The notes: generated by a model from the sequence alone, not told the origin. Positions 8,478-18,049 are shown, counted from the stretch's first letter. The stretch: DNA of 64,000 nt from Flavobacterium aquatile LMG 4008 = ATCC 11947 (GCF_000757385.1 NZ_JRHH01000006.1:124001-188000), one strand, 5' to 3'. Numbers and translations: made by a program.

Positions 8478-8783
8478 CTAATTAGATTTTTCGATGTTTA
8501 AAACAGCGGAATGAATGTGAGATAACGTTTCTTGTTGGCTATTGAATTCTGTTATTAGGTCAAAAACCAAGTCAACATTTTCTTTGGGTACGAATGCGTA
8601 AAACATAATCGATTCGTTTTCGTTCATTTCTGCACCAAACCAATTGCTTTCAATAGCATCTTCGGAAGTATTTCTATAACACAAAACATCTCGGTAAGAA
8701 AAAGTTTTGACTTGTGCTTTTTTTAGAATTTGTTTTACTTCTTTTTCAAATTCTGCAACTGCTGTTATTAATAGTAGTTTCAT
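8478..8783 (-). CDS. Small PII/CutA-like protein of the RND operon
   Basis: 101 residues, no signal peptide. The pattern MKLLLITAVAEFEKEVKQILKKA followed by about 60 residues of beta strand and a final strand-helix resembles the ferredoxin-like fold of PII/CutA and of DUF3240-type proteins that sit next to heavy-metal RND pumps. This assignment is by pattern, not by a recognised motif. It starts 5 bp after the RND pump gene stop, so it is co-transcribed with TolC, adaptor and pump; a cytoplasmic sensing or regulatory role for the pump is an inference. Confidence 0.75.
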   Translation of the reverse strand: MKLLLITAVAEFEKEVKQILKKAQVKTFSYRDVLCYRNTSEDAIESNWFGAEMNENESIMFYAFVPKENVDLVFDLITEFNSQQETLSHIHSAVLNIEKSN

Positions 8784-8788
8784 ATTTT

Positions 8789-11700
8789 CTAGTTATGAGT
8801 TGTGAATTTTTCTTCGATAACTTCTGTTGGTTTCTCCCATTTTTTTCTTTCAGTGATGTAGTAGATTAATGGCACTACAATCAAGGTTAGAATTGTTGAA
8901 ACGATAGCACCAAATACCAACGAAATCGCTAATCCTTGAAAAATTGGATCGAATAGAATAATTACGGCTCCAATTACAACGGCTCCTGTTGTTAATAAAA
9001 TTGGTGTGGTTCGCACTGCACCTGCTTCTATAATGGCTTGTTTTAATGGAACTCCATCGTTCAGTCGGATTTCGATAAAGTCGATGAGCAAGACGGAGTT
9101 TCGAACCATTACTCCTGCCAAAGCAATCATACCGATGAAAGAAGTTGCTGTGAAAAATGCTCCTAATAACCAGTGTCCAAATACAATTCCGACCAACGAA
9201 AGTGGAATCGCCATCATCATAACCATTGGCGTTTTGAAATTTTGGAACCAACCTACAATCAGCATATAAATAATCACGATAACAACCGCAAAAGCTACAC
9301 CCAAATCACGGAAAACTTCCAATGTAATTTGCCATTCTCCATCCCATTTTACCGTAAAATCACTTTCGTCGGAAGGTTGTTCCATGTATAATTCGTTGAC
9401 TTTGTAGCCTTTTGGCAATTTCATTTTTTGCAATTCTTCGTTCATTCCCAAAATAGCATACACCGGACTTTCTAATGTTCCTGCCATATCAGCCGTTACA
9501 TAAACTACTCGTTTTTGGTCTTTTCTGTAAATTGTTTTTTGCAAAGTATCAGCAACCACTTTTACCAAATCAGAAACTGGAACTACATTGCCTTGACTTC
9601 CTTTGATTTTTAAATTCTGAATGTCTTGCAACGAAGTTTTGTCTTTGTCATCAAGTGAAAGCACGATTCCAACACTGTTATTTGAATTTTCATCATATAA
9701 ATTAGAAACAGGATATTCTTTCAACAAATAAGTCAGATTTCCAACTACTTGTTGTGGAGCGATACCATTAAGCATTGCTTTTTCTTTGTCCACTTCCAAT
9801 CGATATTCGGTTTGATTGTCTTCAGTCATCCAATCGACATCTACAATATCAGACGTTTTTTCTAAAATACCTTTTACTTGATTGGCAACTGCAATTTGAT
9901 CTTTATAATTTGGACCATAAATCTCGGCAACCAATGTTGATAAAACTGGTGGTCCAGGCGGGACTTCGATAATTTTAACATTCGCACCATATTTTTTAGC
10001 AATCTTTTGCACTTCTGGACGAACCAATTTGGCAATATCATGACTTTGTAAATCACGGTCTTCTTTGTGTAATAAATTTACTTGAATATCCGCCATATTG
10101 CTTCCGCCACGCAAGTCGTAATGACGAACCAAACCGTTGAACGTAATAGGTGCAGAAGTTCCAATATAATTTTGATAATCCACAACTTCTGGAATGGTTG
10201 TTAGGTATTGAGCAATTTCTTGAGTCACAGCTGCTGTTCTTTCTAACGTAGTTCCTTCTGGCATATCAACTACCACTTGGAATTCGTTTTTGTTATCAAA
10301 AGGTAGCATTTTTACCAAAACGGATTTAGTGAAAAACATCAAAACTGAACCTGCTAACAAAACAACAGTAATTCCCAACATTACTCTACGTTTGGTAGAA
10401 TTTTCAAGAAATGGTCGTTCAATTTTGTTGTAAACTCTATAAATCCATGACGTTTCTAATCCTTGTTCGGCTTTGTGTTCTTGTTTGTCTTTTTCGTGTA
10501 ATAAATGGTAACCTAAATAAGGCGTAACCGTTAAAGCTACAAACAACGACAATAACATCGCAATAGAAGCTCCAATTGGCATCGGACTCATATAAGGTCC
10601 CATCATTCCTGATACAAACGCCATTGGAAGAATTGCTGCAATTACGGTAAACGTTGCTAAAATCGTAGGATTTCCAACTTCGTTAATCGCAAAAATAGCC
10701 GCTTGTTTGAATGGTAATCGCTTCATTTTGAAATGGCGGTGCATATTTTCGGCAATGATAATACTATCATCAACCACAATTCCGACCACGAAAACTAAGG
10801 CGAAAAGTGTGATTCTGTTAAGCGTATAACCCAACATATAGTAAGCAAACAAGGTCAAAGCAAACGTTAATGGCACAGAAAAGAATACCACTAAACCACC
10901 ACGCCAACCCATAGCTAACATTACTAAAAGTGTAACGGCTATAATCGCAATTCCTAAGTGCATCAACAATTCTCCTACTTTGTGAGAAGCAGTTTCTCCA
11001 TAATTACGAGAAACCTCAATATGAACATCGTCGGTAATTAACGTTTTCTTCAAACCTTCTACTTTTTCAAGTATTTTGTCTGCTATTTTCATTGCATCAG
11101 CGCCTTTTACTTTTCCAATAGAAATAGTAACAGCTGGATATTCTGATTTGTTTTTGGTGTATTTCTCATTAGCTTTTCCGTAACCAAAAGATACATAACT
11201 TCTTGGTGTTGAAGGACCATCTTGAACAGCAGCGACTTGTTTTAAATACACTGGCATGTTTGCATTTACACCCACAACCAAATTCTCCACATCTTCTGAA
11301 TTGGATAAAAATTGTCCTGTTGTTACCAAATATTCTTTATCATTTGAAACAAAACTTCCCGATTGTGAACTACCATTATTGGATTGAATCATTTGCATAA
11401 CACCCAAAGCATCCACGCCATTTTCGGCCATTTTATCTTTGTCTAAAACTACTTTTAGCTCACGCGTTCTTCCGCCAATTTCTTTGGTAATGGCAACGTC
11501 TTTTACTTTTTCAATTTCAGAAGTTACTTCTTCCGCAATTTGACGAATTTCAAAATCGTTTAATGTTTCACTCCAAAGGGTCAATCCCATCATAGGAACA
11601 TCGTCAATCGAACGTGTTTTTACCATGGGTTTGTAAACACCTTTTGGGAACATATTTTCGTTTTTCATTAACTCGTCGTACAATTTCACATACGAACGTT

Positions 11701-12019
11701 CTGAATCTTCGCCTACATAAAATTGCACAATAATCATCGCTTGACCATTCATAGCCATACTATGCAAATGCTCGACACCTTTGATGTTGGATAATACTTT
11801 TTCGAGTGGTTTTATCACACGGCTTTCCACTTCTGCCGGACTTGCTCCTGGATAACCAATCATGACATCGGCCATTGGAACATTAATTTGAGGTTCTTCT
11901 TCACGAGGAATTAAGAACGAACTATATACGCCGATAATCATCAAAGCAACCATCAATAGAATGGTTAATTTAGAGTTGATGAAAAAATGGGCAATTTTAC
12001 CTGATATACCTTCTTGCAT
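8789..12019 (-). CDS. Efflux RND transporter permease subunit
   Basis: The inner-membrane pump of a tripartite efflux system, 1076 residues, the normal size of an RND protein. TM1 (about 15-34) is followed by IPREEEPQINVPMADV, a signature of one RND subgroup common in Bacteroidetes and Proteobacteria, then the porter domain (YPGASPAEVE, about 50-60). The proton-relay helix TM4 reads VGIVVDDSIIIAENMHRHF, with two adjacent acidic residues. A second large periplasmic loop is followed by TM7-12. The gene lies between adaptor and PII-like genes in an operon read from 14542 downward. The substrate is unknown; HME-type motifs are not clear enough to claim a metal. Confidence 0.95.
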   Translation of the reverse strand: MQEGISGKIAHFFINSKLTILLMVALMIIGVYSSFLIPREEEPQINVPMADVMIGYPGASPAEVESRVIKPLEKVLSNIKGVEHLHSMAMNGQAMIIVQFYVGEDSERSYVKLYDELMKNENMFPKGVYKPMVKTRSIDDVPMMGLTLWSETLNDFEIRQIAEEVTSEIEKVKDVAITKEIGGRTRELKVVLDKDKMAENGVDALGVMQMIQSNNGSSQSGSFVSNDKEYLVTTGQFLSNSEDVENLVVGVNANMPVYLKQVAAVQDGPSTPRSYVSFGYGKANEKYTKNKSEYPAVTISIGKVKGADAMKIADKILEKVEGLKKTLITDDVHIEVSRNYGETASHKVGELLMHLGIAIIAVTLLVMLAMGWRGGLVVFFSVPLTFALTLFAYYMLGYTLNRITLFALVFVVGIVVDDSIIIAENMHRHFKMKRLPFKQAAIFAINEVGNPTILATFTVIAAILPMAFVSGMMGPYMSPMPIGASIAMLLSLFVALTVTPYLGYHLLHEKDKQEHKAEQGLETSWIYRVYNKIERPFLENSTKRRVMLGITVVLLAGSVLMFFTKSVLVKMLPFDNKNEFQVVVDMPEGTTLERTAAVTQEIAQYLTTIPEVVDYQNYIGTSAPITFNGLVRHYDLRGGSNMADIQVNLLHKEDRDLQSHDIAKLVRPEVQKIAKKYGANVKIIEVPPGPPVLSTLVAEIYGPNYKDQIAVANQVKGILEKTSDIVDVDWMTEDNQTEYRLEVDKEKAMLNGIAPQQVVGNLTYLLKEYPVSNLYDENSNNSVGIVLSLDDKDKTSLQDIQNLKIKGSQGNVVPVSDLVKVVADTLQKTIYRKDQKRVVYVTADMAGTLESPVYAILGMNEELQKMKLPKGYKVNELYMEQPSDESDFTVKWDGEWQITLEVFRDLGVAFAVVIVIIYMLIVGWFQNFKTPMVMMMAIPLSLVGIVFGHWLLGAFFTATSFIGMIALAGVMVRNSVLLIDFIEIRLNDGVPLKQAIIEAGAVRTTPILLTTGAVVIGAVIILFDPIFQGLAISLVFGAIVSTILTLIVVPLIYYITERKKWEKPTEVIEEKFTTHN

Positions 12020-12027
12020 GATTTTTT

Positions 12028-12060
12028 GTTTAAAGTTTAAGGTTTAAAAGTTTAAAGTTG
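12028..12060. repeat. GTTTAAA heptad array before the RND pump gene
   Basis: Four imperfect copies of GTTTAAA/GTTTAAG lie in the 72-bp gap between the adaptor and pump genes, directly before the pump start codon. Confidence 0.55.
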
Positions 12061-12091
12061 TTTTCTAACTAAACTTGAAAACTGCGACTGA

Positions 12092-13180
12092 TTACTGAAT
12101 ACTAACCAAAGCTCCGTTATACAATTTACCTTCTGCTGAAACGATGTATTGCTCGTTAGCCGATAATCCTGATAAAACTTCTACTTGATTACCAAATGAT
12201 TTTCCGGTTCTTATCCATCTTAAAATGGCTGTTTTTCCACCAGCTATGGTGTAAATTCCTGTTAGTTGTCCTTGTTTTACCAAAGCACTTTCTGGCACCA
12301 TTACTTTATCAGATTTTACAGTTGTTTCAGCTTTTGGTTTGTTGGCTATTGGAAACTGGACATTCACAAACATTCCTGATAAAATGGCTTTGTCTGTAGC
12401 GTTTAAAGTAACTTTTACTAAATATTGTCCGCCTGTATTTTTAGCTGAACCACTTACTTCGGAAACTTTTCCTGCCACTTCTTTGTTGATTGATTTTACT
12501 AAAACCTTAACTGACATTCCGTTATTGATTTGAGCAATATCACTTTCAGAAACCATTGCAGTAACTTGCATTCTTGAAACTCCTTCAACACTAACTAAAG
12601 GCATTCCTGGATTCGCCATATCACCTTCTTTTACAAACGTATTAGTAACTTCTCCAGAAAATGGAGCTGTAATATTAGAATAAGAAAACTGCGCCATTAC
12701 TTCGTTTCGCATTTGTCTTGCTCCTTCTAAACCAGCTTTAGCCATTTCGTAACGCGAAGTCATATCGTCCAATTCTTTTTGAGAAGCACTTTGCTGATTG
12801 AATAAAGCTGTAAATCTTTCGTAATCTTTTTTAGCATTATTGAAAGCTGCAGTTGCTTGTAGAATTGAAGTATCTACTTGTGCTTTTTTGGCTTGTAAGT
12901 CGGTGTTGTTTACACTTACTAAAAGTTGTCCTGCGCCTACTTTTTGTCCTACTTTTACGTGAACTTTAGTCACATAACCCATCATTCTAGTTGATACATT
13001 GGCACTGTTTTCGGCTTCAATTTTACCACTTGCGGTTACATATTCTCCGTTATTATCTGCTAAAATTCCGCTTACTTGAACTGCAATGGCTGGTTCGTTA
13101 TTGGTTGCTTCTTTCGTTTCTTTTCCGCATGATACGAATAAGATAGTTGAAAGAGTTAGGATGGTTATTACTTTCTTCAT
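12092..13180 (-). CDS. RND periplasmic adaptor (membrane fusion protein), lipoprotein
   Basis: 362 residues. The N terminus MKKVITILTLSTILFVSCGK has a lipobox with Cys18, so it is anchored by lipid. After it come the beta-barrel/biotinyl-lipoyl segment (VTKVHVKVGQKVGAGQLLV, about 68-88), an alpha-hairpin with QQSASQKELDDM and the return lipoyl half (YSNITAPFSGEV, about 170). The C-terminal part has the membrane-proximal domain. It links the TolC channel (13229-14542) to the pump (8789-12019); the three genes are in the standard order. Confidence 0.95.
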   Translation of the reverse strand: MKKVITILTLSTILFVSCGKETKEATNNEPAIAVQVSGILADNNGEYVTASGKIEAENSANVSTRMMGYVTKVHVKVGQKVGAGQLLVSVNNTDLQAKKAQVDTSILQATAAFNNAKKDYERFTALFNQQSASQKELDDMTSRYEMAKAGLEGARQMRNEVMAQFSYSNITAPFSGEVTNTFVKEGDMANPGMPLVSVEGVSRMQVTAMVSESDIAQINNGMSVKVLVKSINKEVAGKVSEVSGSAKNTGGQYLVKVTLNATDKAILSGMFVNVQFPIANKPKAETTVKSDKVMVPESALVKQGQLTGIYTIAGGKTAILRWIRTGKSFGNQVEVLSGLSANEQYIVSAEGKLYNGALVSIQ

Positions 13181-13193
13181 AATATTTTCTATT

Positions 13194-13226
13194 GTCTTAA
13201 TACTTAATACTCTAATCTTAATACTC
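13194..13226. repeat. CTTAATA heptad array between TolC and adaptor genes
   Basis: CTTAATA-CTTAATA-CTCTAAT-CTTAATA-CTC on the plus strand. Almost the same 33-nt sequence is found in inverted orientation at 19287-19318. Confidence 0.65.
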
Positions 13227-13228
13227 TT

Positions 13229-14542
13229 TTACTTCGTTAAAAATTGCAAATATTGCTTAGTGAAATTATACTCGAAAACCGATTGCAAATGCTCCAATTC
13301 TTTTTGAATCATTTGGGTTTCTGATTGTAATAAATCGGTTGTTTTTTCTAATCCTTGTGTGAATCTATTTTGGCGAATTCTATAAGCTTCTTGGGATTGT
13401 TCCAAAGCCAATTGCGACAGATTTACTTTATTTTCAGCATCTTTCAATTGACGATTGGTTTTGTTTAATTCCAACTGACTTTGTTTTTTATATTGGTCTT
13501 TTTCAACATCAGCTTTTTGAAATTCTGCTTTGGCTTTTTGAAATTTCCCAATCGATTTATATCCATCAAAAACATTCCACGATAATTGTGCTCCAACTAA
13601 ATAACCTTTAGCAGCCGTTCCTAAAAAGTTTTTGTCGTACAATTCATAACTTCCGAAAGCATTTAATCTTGGTAAGAAAGCCATTTTAGACGATTGCAAC
13701 ATTTTAGCATAAGCTTCAGACGATTTACTCATCGCTTGAATATCTTTTCTATTGTCTGATAATGAAGTGTTTATTTCTTCAATTACAATTGCATTATCTA
13801 ATTCTTCCGATGGTTTGTAGATTTTCCCATTACTATCTTCATTCAATAAAAAAGCTAAATAATCGGACGCATTTTGCACGTTACTTTTTGCATATTGCAA
13901 TTGGTTGGCTATTTCATTTACTCGAACTTGAACATTCAGCAAATCGGTTTTTTGCAACATTCCTTGTTTGAAATAATTATCAACTAATTTCAAATTGGCT
14001 TTTCCTGTTGCATTGGCTTTTTCTAAAACCTTTACAGCTCTGTATGCTAATTGTAATTGCATATACGCTTTTGAAACTTCTAATTCTAAATATTCTTTAG
14101 TACGTTCGGTTTGCAATTGATAGGCTTCCATTTTAGATTTTGCAGCTTTTCTTTCAAACAAACCATCAATATTGATAAGTGGTTGTTGGATTTCAAATTT
14201 GGTTGCAAAATTTTGAGTCTTCGCTGGATCATTTAACAACGCTGGATTGAAATCGGATGCTGTTAAAATTTCTTGATTTAGTTTAGAACCAAATGCCATC
14301 AATGGATTGGTTGTAGAAATTCCGGTATGAGACACATTGATGTTGGGCAAAAAGAGTGCATTGGATTGATTGTAATCTGCCCTTGCCGATTGATAGGTTT
14401 TTTCGGCAATTTTTATTTGCAAATTCTTCTCGGATACTTTTTGAACTAATTCACTTTTAGAAATAGCCAAAGTATCTTGACTAAAACCAAAAAACGAACT
14501 CAAAATTGTTCCTGTAAAAATGATGTAACTTATTTTCTTCAT
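13229..14542 (-). CDS. TolC family outer membrane efflux protein
   Basis: 437 residues with a signal peptide (ends near FFGFSQ, about 22). Two repeated OEP domains of long helices are visible; the first begins SKSELVQKVSEKNLQIKIAEKTYQSA (about 28-53) and the second around NRKDIQAMSKSSEAYAKML (about 257). The outer membrane strand segment includes FGSYELYDKNF. It forms the exit duct for the adaptor and pump encoded just downstream. It is the first gene of the operon; its promoter region carries two Crp/Fnr-like sites. Confidence 0.93.
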   Translation of the reverse strand: MKKISYIIFTGTILSSFFGFSQDTLAISKSELVQKVSEKNLQIKIAEKTYQSARADYNQSNALFLPNINVSHTGISTTNPLMAFGSKLNQEILTASDFNPALLNDPAKTQNFATKFEIQQPLINIDGLFERKAAKSKMEAYQLQTERTKEYLELEVSKAYMQLQLAYRAVKVLEKANATGKANLKLVDNYFKQGMLQKTDLLNVQVRVNEIANQLQYAKSNVQNASDYLAFLLNEDSNGKIYKPSEELDNAIVIEEINTSLSDNRKDIQAMSKSSEAYAKMLQSSKMAFLPRLNAFGSYELYDKNFLGTAAKGYLVGAQLSWNVFDGYKSIGKFQKAKAEFQKADVEKDQYKKQSQLELNKTNRQLKDAENKVNLSQLALEQSQEAYRIRQNRFTQGLEKTTDLLQSETQMIQKELEHLQSVFEYNFTKQYLQFLTK

Positions 14543-14565
14543 AATTTTATATCTGAATTATAAAG

Positions 14566-14627
14566 CAAAAGTAGAACGGTAAAAATGGCTTTACAGTTAC
14601 AAATGTTACAGAGTAACTAATGTTACA
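14566..14627 (-). promoter_or_regulatory. Promoter of the RND operon with tandem Crp/Fnr-like sites
   Basis: The minus-strand -7 box TACTTTTG is at 14566-14573; no good -33 element is seen at 19 nt. Two 16-bp partly palindromic sites, AGTTACAAATGTTACA (14595-14610) and AGTAACTAATGTTACA (14612-14627), are centred about 36.5 and 53.5 bp upstream of the last base of the -7 box, i.e. near -40 and -57. Position and weak -33 fit class II activation by a Crp/Fnr-type protein; this is inference. Confidence 0.5.
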
Positions 14628-14658
14628 AAAAAAGCGTCCAATTTCTTGAACGCTTTTT
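14627..14658 (-). terminator. Terminator of the T9SS protein gene
   Basis: Stem AAAAAGCGT / ACGCTTTTT, with a T-run on the minus strand (A-run 14627-14633). It directly abuts the operator of the next operon. Confidence 0.75.
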
Positions 14659-14678
14659 GAAAAAATAGTTTGATTAAT

Positions 14679-16277
14679 TTAGTTAACTATCACCTTTTGA
14701 GAAACATAAAATTTATTATCAAAAATAAAAGTGATGATAACCGTTTGATTTGTAACACCATCAATTTCAAAATTCATTGTATTATCTCCTTGTTTGGCAT
14801 CAGAAACTTCACCATCTGTGATAATTTTTCCGTCTAATGAAGTTACGAAATAATCAATTGTTGTTGGATAAGCCATAGTAAAGTTAATTTTTACAAAACC
14901 ATTCTGAGTTGGATTTGGTGAAACTGTCATAGAAAATGGATTTTTTCCGTTGATTTCTTGAACTCCTAAAGGTTGATTTCGAATCAATTTCACTTCATAA
15001 ATTGTTGCATTTGCCGAAGTTGTAGAAGTTTGATTCACGCTAAACGGATTTTGCGTCGGACTACTTAAACCACCAACAATGTGACCAATTACAAACTCAT
15101 TTGCCGTGATTTCATCCAATTTTAGTACCTCATTAGAAAAATGCGGCAAACTTTCATTTGGTATAAATTCGGCACTTGCGCCTTTTAAAGATGGCATTGT
15201 TTCCGGTAATTGATATTCTTGCAAACTTCCATCTGCAAAACGCGTTGTACGACTTATTGTGTTTACAAAAGGTACATTATCATCTTGAACTAAAGTCGTT
15301 CCATTGTAATGAAATTGACTTAATCCACCAAAAAACAAATTGTGCATTCGGTTGGTCGTTGCATCATATAAACTTGAATGAGCACTATGATAATTACTCA
15401 AATATTGATTAAAAGTGGTTTGAGGAAGATATCCAGACGACTTAATATCAACAGGATACAAAAAAGGCAAATCTACATTAATTTGGAAAACTCCTGATGA
15501 AATGGTGTAACCCAGTTCTCCATTTGGAAAAACTTGTGGTAACAAATTATAATCTCTTCGGTGTAAATGAACGGCATCAGTAATGACTTCATAATTGGAA
15601 ATACTCAATTGTGTTCCCGAATTGTCAATGGTAAATTTCTTGATTCCATTAGTGTACGTTTGCACAAAAGTTGGATTGTTCATCGGATTGTAGCGTCCGT
15701 CAAAACGATGACCTCCAACAAGATAGAACGTGCTTCCAATTTTACCCAATTGTCCTCCATTAACTGCTAAATTTTCGTCGGTCATTTGCTTGAAATTACT
15801 TGCAATTGGAGTTCCATTGATCACTGCATTTATAAGATTTGGTACATCAACAGAAGTCATTTTGTTGAATGTAATATGATCATTTACAGTAGCAGAAAAA
15901 GCATAACCTCCGATTAAATATAATGTCGTATCATCTTGATAAAAGTTGAAATTAGTTGCTTGAAGTTGTTCTTTTAAATTAGTTGCCAAAGAATTTACAG
16001 AAGCCGACCAAAACTGATTGGTAGCAATATCAACCACAAAAATAGTAGCGTTATTACTTGCTGCAGGAAAAGAATTAAAAGGTTGACGCGCATGAATTCC
16101 GTCAATTCTTCCTCCTATTATTAACCATTTTCCGTTGTGTTGCCCAAAGGCATAAGAATGTATTCCTGGAAAATTAGGAATGGTTATCGGATTTAATTGT
16201 ACCTGATAATCAAAAGTATTTTGTGAAAAGGCAAAACTTGAGATTAAAAGCAATACAATTTTATATAGTATTTTCAT
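14679..16277 (-). CDS. Secreted Kelch-like protein with type IX sorting domain
   Basis: 532 residues from the ATG at 16275-16277, chosen because it begins the signal peptide MKILYKIVLLLISSFAFSQ; an upstream ATG at 16301 would add eight charged/polar residues. The middle region has Kelch-like blades: GKWLIIGGRID (about 45), TTLYLIGGYAF (about 120), STFYLVGGHRFDGRYN (about 200). The last 80 residues form a type A T9SS sorting domain: MTVSPNPTQNGFVKINF, a beta sandwich and a final FYVSQKVIVN. The protein should cross the outer membrane by the PorSS/T9SS and be cell-surface attached or released. Its ligand is unknown. It is a single-gene unit with terminator at 14627. Confidence 0.9.
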   Translation of the reverse strand: MKILYKIVLLLISSFAFSQNTFDYQVQLNPITIPNFPGIHSYAFGQHNGKWLIIGGRIDGIHARQPFNSFPAASNNATIFVVDIATNQFWSASVNSLATNLKEQLQATNFNFYQDDTTLYLIGGYAFSATVNDHITFNKMTSVDVPNLINAVINGTPIASNFKQMTDENLAVNGGQLGKIGSTFYLVGGHRFDGRYNPMNNPTFVQTYTNGIKKFTIDNSGTQLSISNYEVITDAVHLHRRDYNLLPQVFPNGELGYTISSGVFQINVDLPFLYPVDIKSSGYLPQTTFNQYLSNYHSAHSSLYDATTNRMHNLFFGGLSQFHYNGTTLVQDDNVPFVNTISRTTRFADGSLQEYQLPETMPSLKGASAEFIPNESLPHFSNEVLKLDEITANEFVIGHIVGGLSSPTQNPFSVNQTSTTSANATIYEVKLIRNQPLGVQEINGKNPFSMTVSPNPTQNGFVKINFTMAYPTTIDYFVTSLDGKIITDGEVSDAKQGDNTMNFEIDGVTNQTVIITFIFDNKFYVSQKVIVN

Positions 16278-16357
16278 TTTAAGATTTTTAAAATTACACA
16301 ATAGTTAGATAGTGCCAATTGAAAACTGGCACTATTTTTAACTATTGAGTTGTTAAT

Positions 16358-16558
16358 CTATGATTTTTTTTCTTCTGATTTTTTAGAAGAACAACAGCCA
16401 CCTTTTTTTTCATTGGTTCCACAAGATTTTTTTTCATCTGAAGAACATGATTTTTCGGTTTTAGCCTTTCTCTTTTTTTGTTTTGGCTCTTGTTGAGCGT
16501 TTACATTCATTGAAAATAATAAAGCTACTGTTGCTATAATTGAAACTAATTTGTTCAT
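16358..16558 (-). CDS. Small exported Lys/Cys-rich protein
   Basis: 66 residues. A signal peptide of about 21 residues (ends MNVNAQ) is followed by a short mature part of about 45 residues rich in lysine with five cysteines (KSCSSDEKKSCG, GGCCSSKK). Cysteine clustering without other structure suggests metal binding in the periplasm; that is inference. It is downstream of the 111-residue gene on the same strand and beside the arsenic operon. Confidence 0.75.
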   Translation of the reverse strand: MNKLVSIIATVALLFSMNVNAQQEPKQKKRKAKTEKSCSSDEKKSCGTNEKKGGCCSSKKSEEKKS

Positions 16559-16615
16559 TTTTTATGTTTTAAATTTTTAAATTGATTTGTTGTAATTCAT
16601 TAAATTACATTGATT

Positions 16616-16951
16616 TTAAGACAATAAAAACGATTCTGGAGGTTGCCAAATAGTTACATTATAATTGGAAATGAAATTTTTGTGGTATAAACTATTTTCC
16701 TTTTTGGGAATGAAAATAGTATTGTTTGTGAAATTGTAAGTTGTTGCAAATACAATAAAGCTTGAACTACTAAAGTTAAAATTTAAAAGGCATTTCTCTT
16801 TTTCACAACCTTTTGTTGGTTCACAATCGGAATTGGATTTATTGCACGAAACTAGTTCTTTCTTAGCAAATTGCATTTTGATTGCTTTAACCGATGGAAT
16901 AATGGTTAAGGCGTTAAAATAGAAACACAATAAGATTGCTAAAAATTTCAT
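16616..16951 (-). CDS. Small exported protein with IWQPPE motif
   Basis: 111 residues with an N-terminal hydrophobic signal (1-22), four cysteines in the middle (SCNKSNSDCEPTKGCEKEKC, about 35-54) and a C-terminal NYNVTIWQPPESFLLS. I have seen the IWQPPE-type ending in short Bacteroidetes proteins encoded near metal efflux genes, but I know no function. Its promoter shares a Crp/Fnr-like site with the RND operon promoter at the same spacing. The -7 box is so close to the ATG that the transcript may be nearly leaderless. Confidence 0.75.
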   Translation of the reverse strand: MKFLAILLCFYFNALTIIPSVKAIKMQFAKKELVSCNKSNSDCEPTKGCEKEKCLLNFNFSSSSFIVFATTYNFTNNTIFIPKKENSLYHKNFISNYNVTIWQPPESFLLS

Positions 16952-16955
16952 GGTA

Positions 16956-17000
16956 CAATAGTACTAAAAATAAATCGTAAAAAATGTGACAAATGTTACA
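16956..17000 (-). promoter_or_regulatory. Promoter with Crp/Fnr-like site
   Basis: Minus-strand -7 box TACTATTG at 16956-16963 and a 16-bp site TGTGACAAATGTTACA at 16985-17000. Its centre is 36.5 bp from the last base of the -7 box, exactly as in the RND operon promoter. TGTGA-N6-TTACA fits the Crp/Fnr operator form. Confidence 0.5.
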
Positions 17001-17003
17001 CAA

Positions 17004-18044
17004 TTAAGATGTTTTAATGAAATATTTCTTCCTCAACCAAAATGCTACATTTACTAAGATAATTAATGCAGGAACTTCTACTAATGGACCAATAACACCT
17101 GCAAAAGCTTGTCCGCTATTGATTCCGAAAACGCCTATGGAAACGGCGATTGCTAACTCAAAATTATTTCCTGAAGCAGTAAATGATAGCGCAACGGCAT
17201 CACGATAATTCGCTCCAATTTTCTTTGCAACAAAAAACATCAAGAAGAACATAATTGCAAAGAAAATTACTAATGGAATTGCAATTCGAACCACGTCCAT
17301 TGGTAAATCGACAATCATTTCGCCTTTCAAACTGAACATTACTACAATTGTAAAAAGTAAAGCAATCAACGTAATTGGTGAAACAAACGGAATAAATTTC
17401 TGATTGAAAAATTTGTCTCCTAAATATTTTTTAATTGCAAAACGACTAATTACTGCTAAGGCAAAAGGAATTCCTAAATAGATTCCGACCGTTTGAGCGA
17501 TTTCGGTTATTGTAATATTTAATTCTAGTCCTTTAATTCCGAATAAAGGCAACATGATTTCCAAATAAAAATAGGCATACAAACTGAAGAAAAAGACTTG
17601 AAGTAAACTATTAATTCCAATTAATCCAGCAGTTAATTCGCGGTTTCCTTCGGCTAGTTCGTTCCAAACGATTACCATCGCAATGCAAGGTGCAATTCCG
17701 ATAATAATCAATCCAGTCATGTATTCGGGATAATCTTTCAAGAAAAAAGTGGCTAATAAAAACATCAAAAACGGACCAAAAATCCAAGTGATGAAAAACG
17801 AAGCTGATAGTAATTTTGGCTTTTCAAGCATTTGAGGCACTTTAGAAAAATCGATTTTGGTTAACGGTGGATACATCATCAAAATCAACCCAATAGCCAA
17901 CGGAACATTCGTAGTTCCTGAAGAAAATGAATTTATAAAGTCATCTGAATTTGGAATAAAATAACCAATAGCAACACCAAGTAACATTGCTAAAAATATC
18001 CAAAGCGTTAAAAAACGGTCTAAAAATCCTAATCTTTTTTTCAT
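17004..18044 (-). CDS. arsB: ACR3 family arsenite efflux permease
   Basis: An inner-membrane carrier of 346 residues with about ten TM segments that expels arsenite. The conserved cysteine of ACR3 is present in IIIGIAPCIAMVIVWNELA (Cys120), and the C-terminal conserved Glu in ASGNNFELAIAVSIGVFG (about 290). The start is 5 bp after the upstream phosphatase gene stop, so both are one operon with DUF6428 and ArsR. ACR3 is the accurate family name; arsB is the usual functional symbol. The operon structure makes arsenic detoxification a strong call. Confidence 0.95.
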   Translation of the reverse strand: MKKRLGFLDRFLTLWIFLAMLLGVAIGYFIPNSDDFINSFSSGTTNVPLAIGLILMMYPPLTKIDFSKVPQMLEKPKLLSASFFITWIFGPFLMFLLATFFLKDYPEYMTGLIIIGIAPCIAMVIVWNELAEGNRELTAGLIGINSLLQVFFFSLYAYFYLEIMLPLFGIKGLELNITITEIAQTVGIYLGIPFALAVISRFAIKKYLGDKFFNQKFIPFVSPITLIALLFTIVVMFSLKGEMIVDLPMDVVRIAIPLVIFFAIMFFLMFFVAKKIGANYRDAVALSFTASGNNFELAIAVSIGVFGINSGQAFAGVIGPLVEVPALIILVNVAFWLRKKYFIKTS

Positions 18045-18049
18045 CGTAT

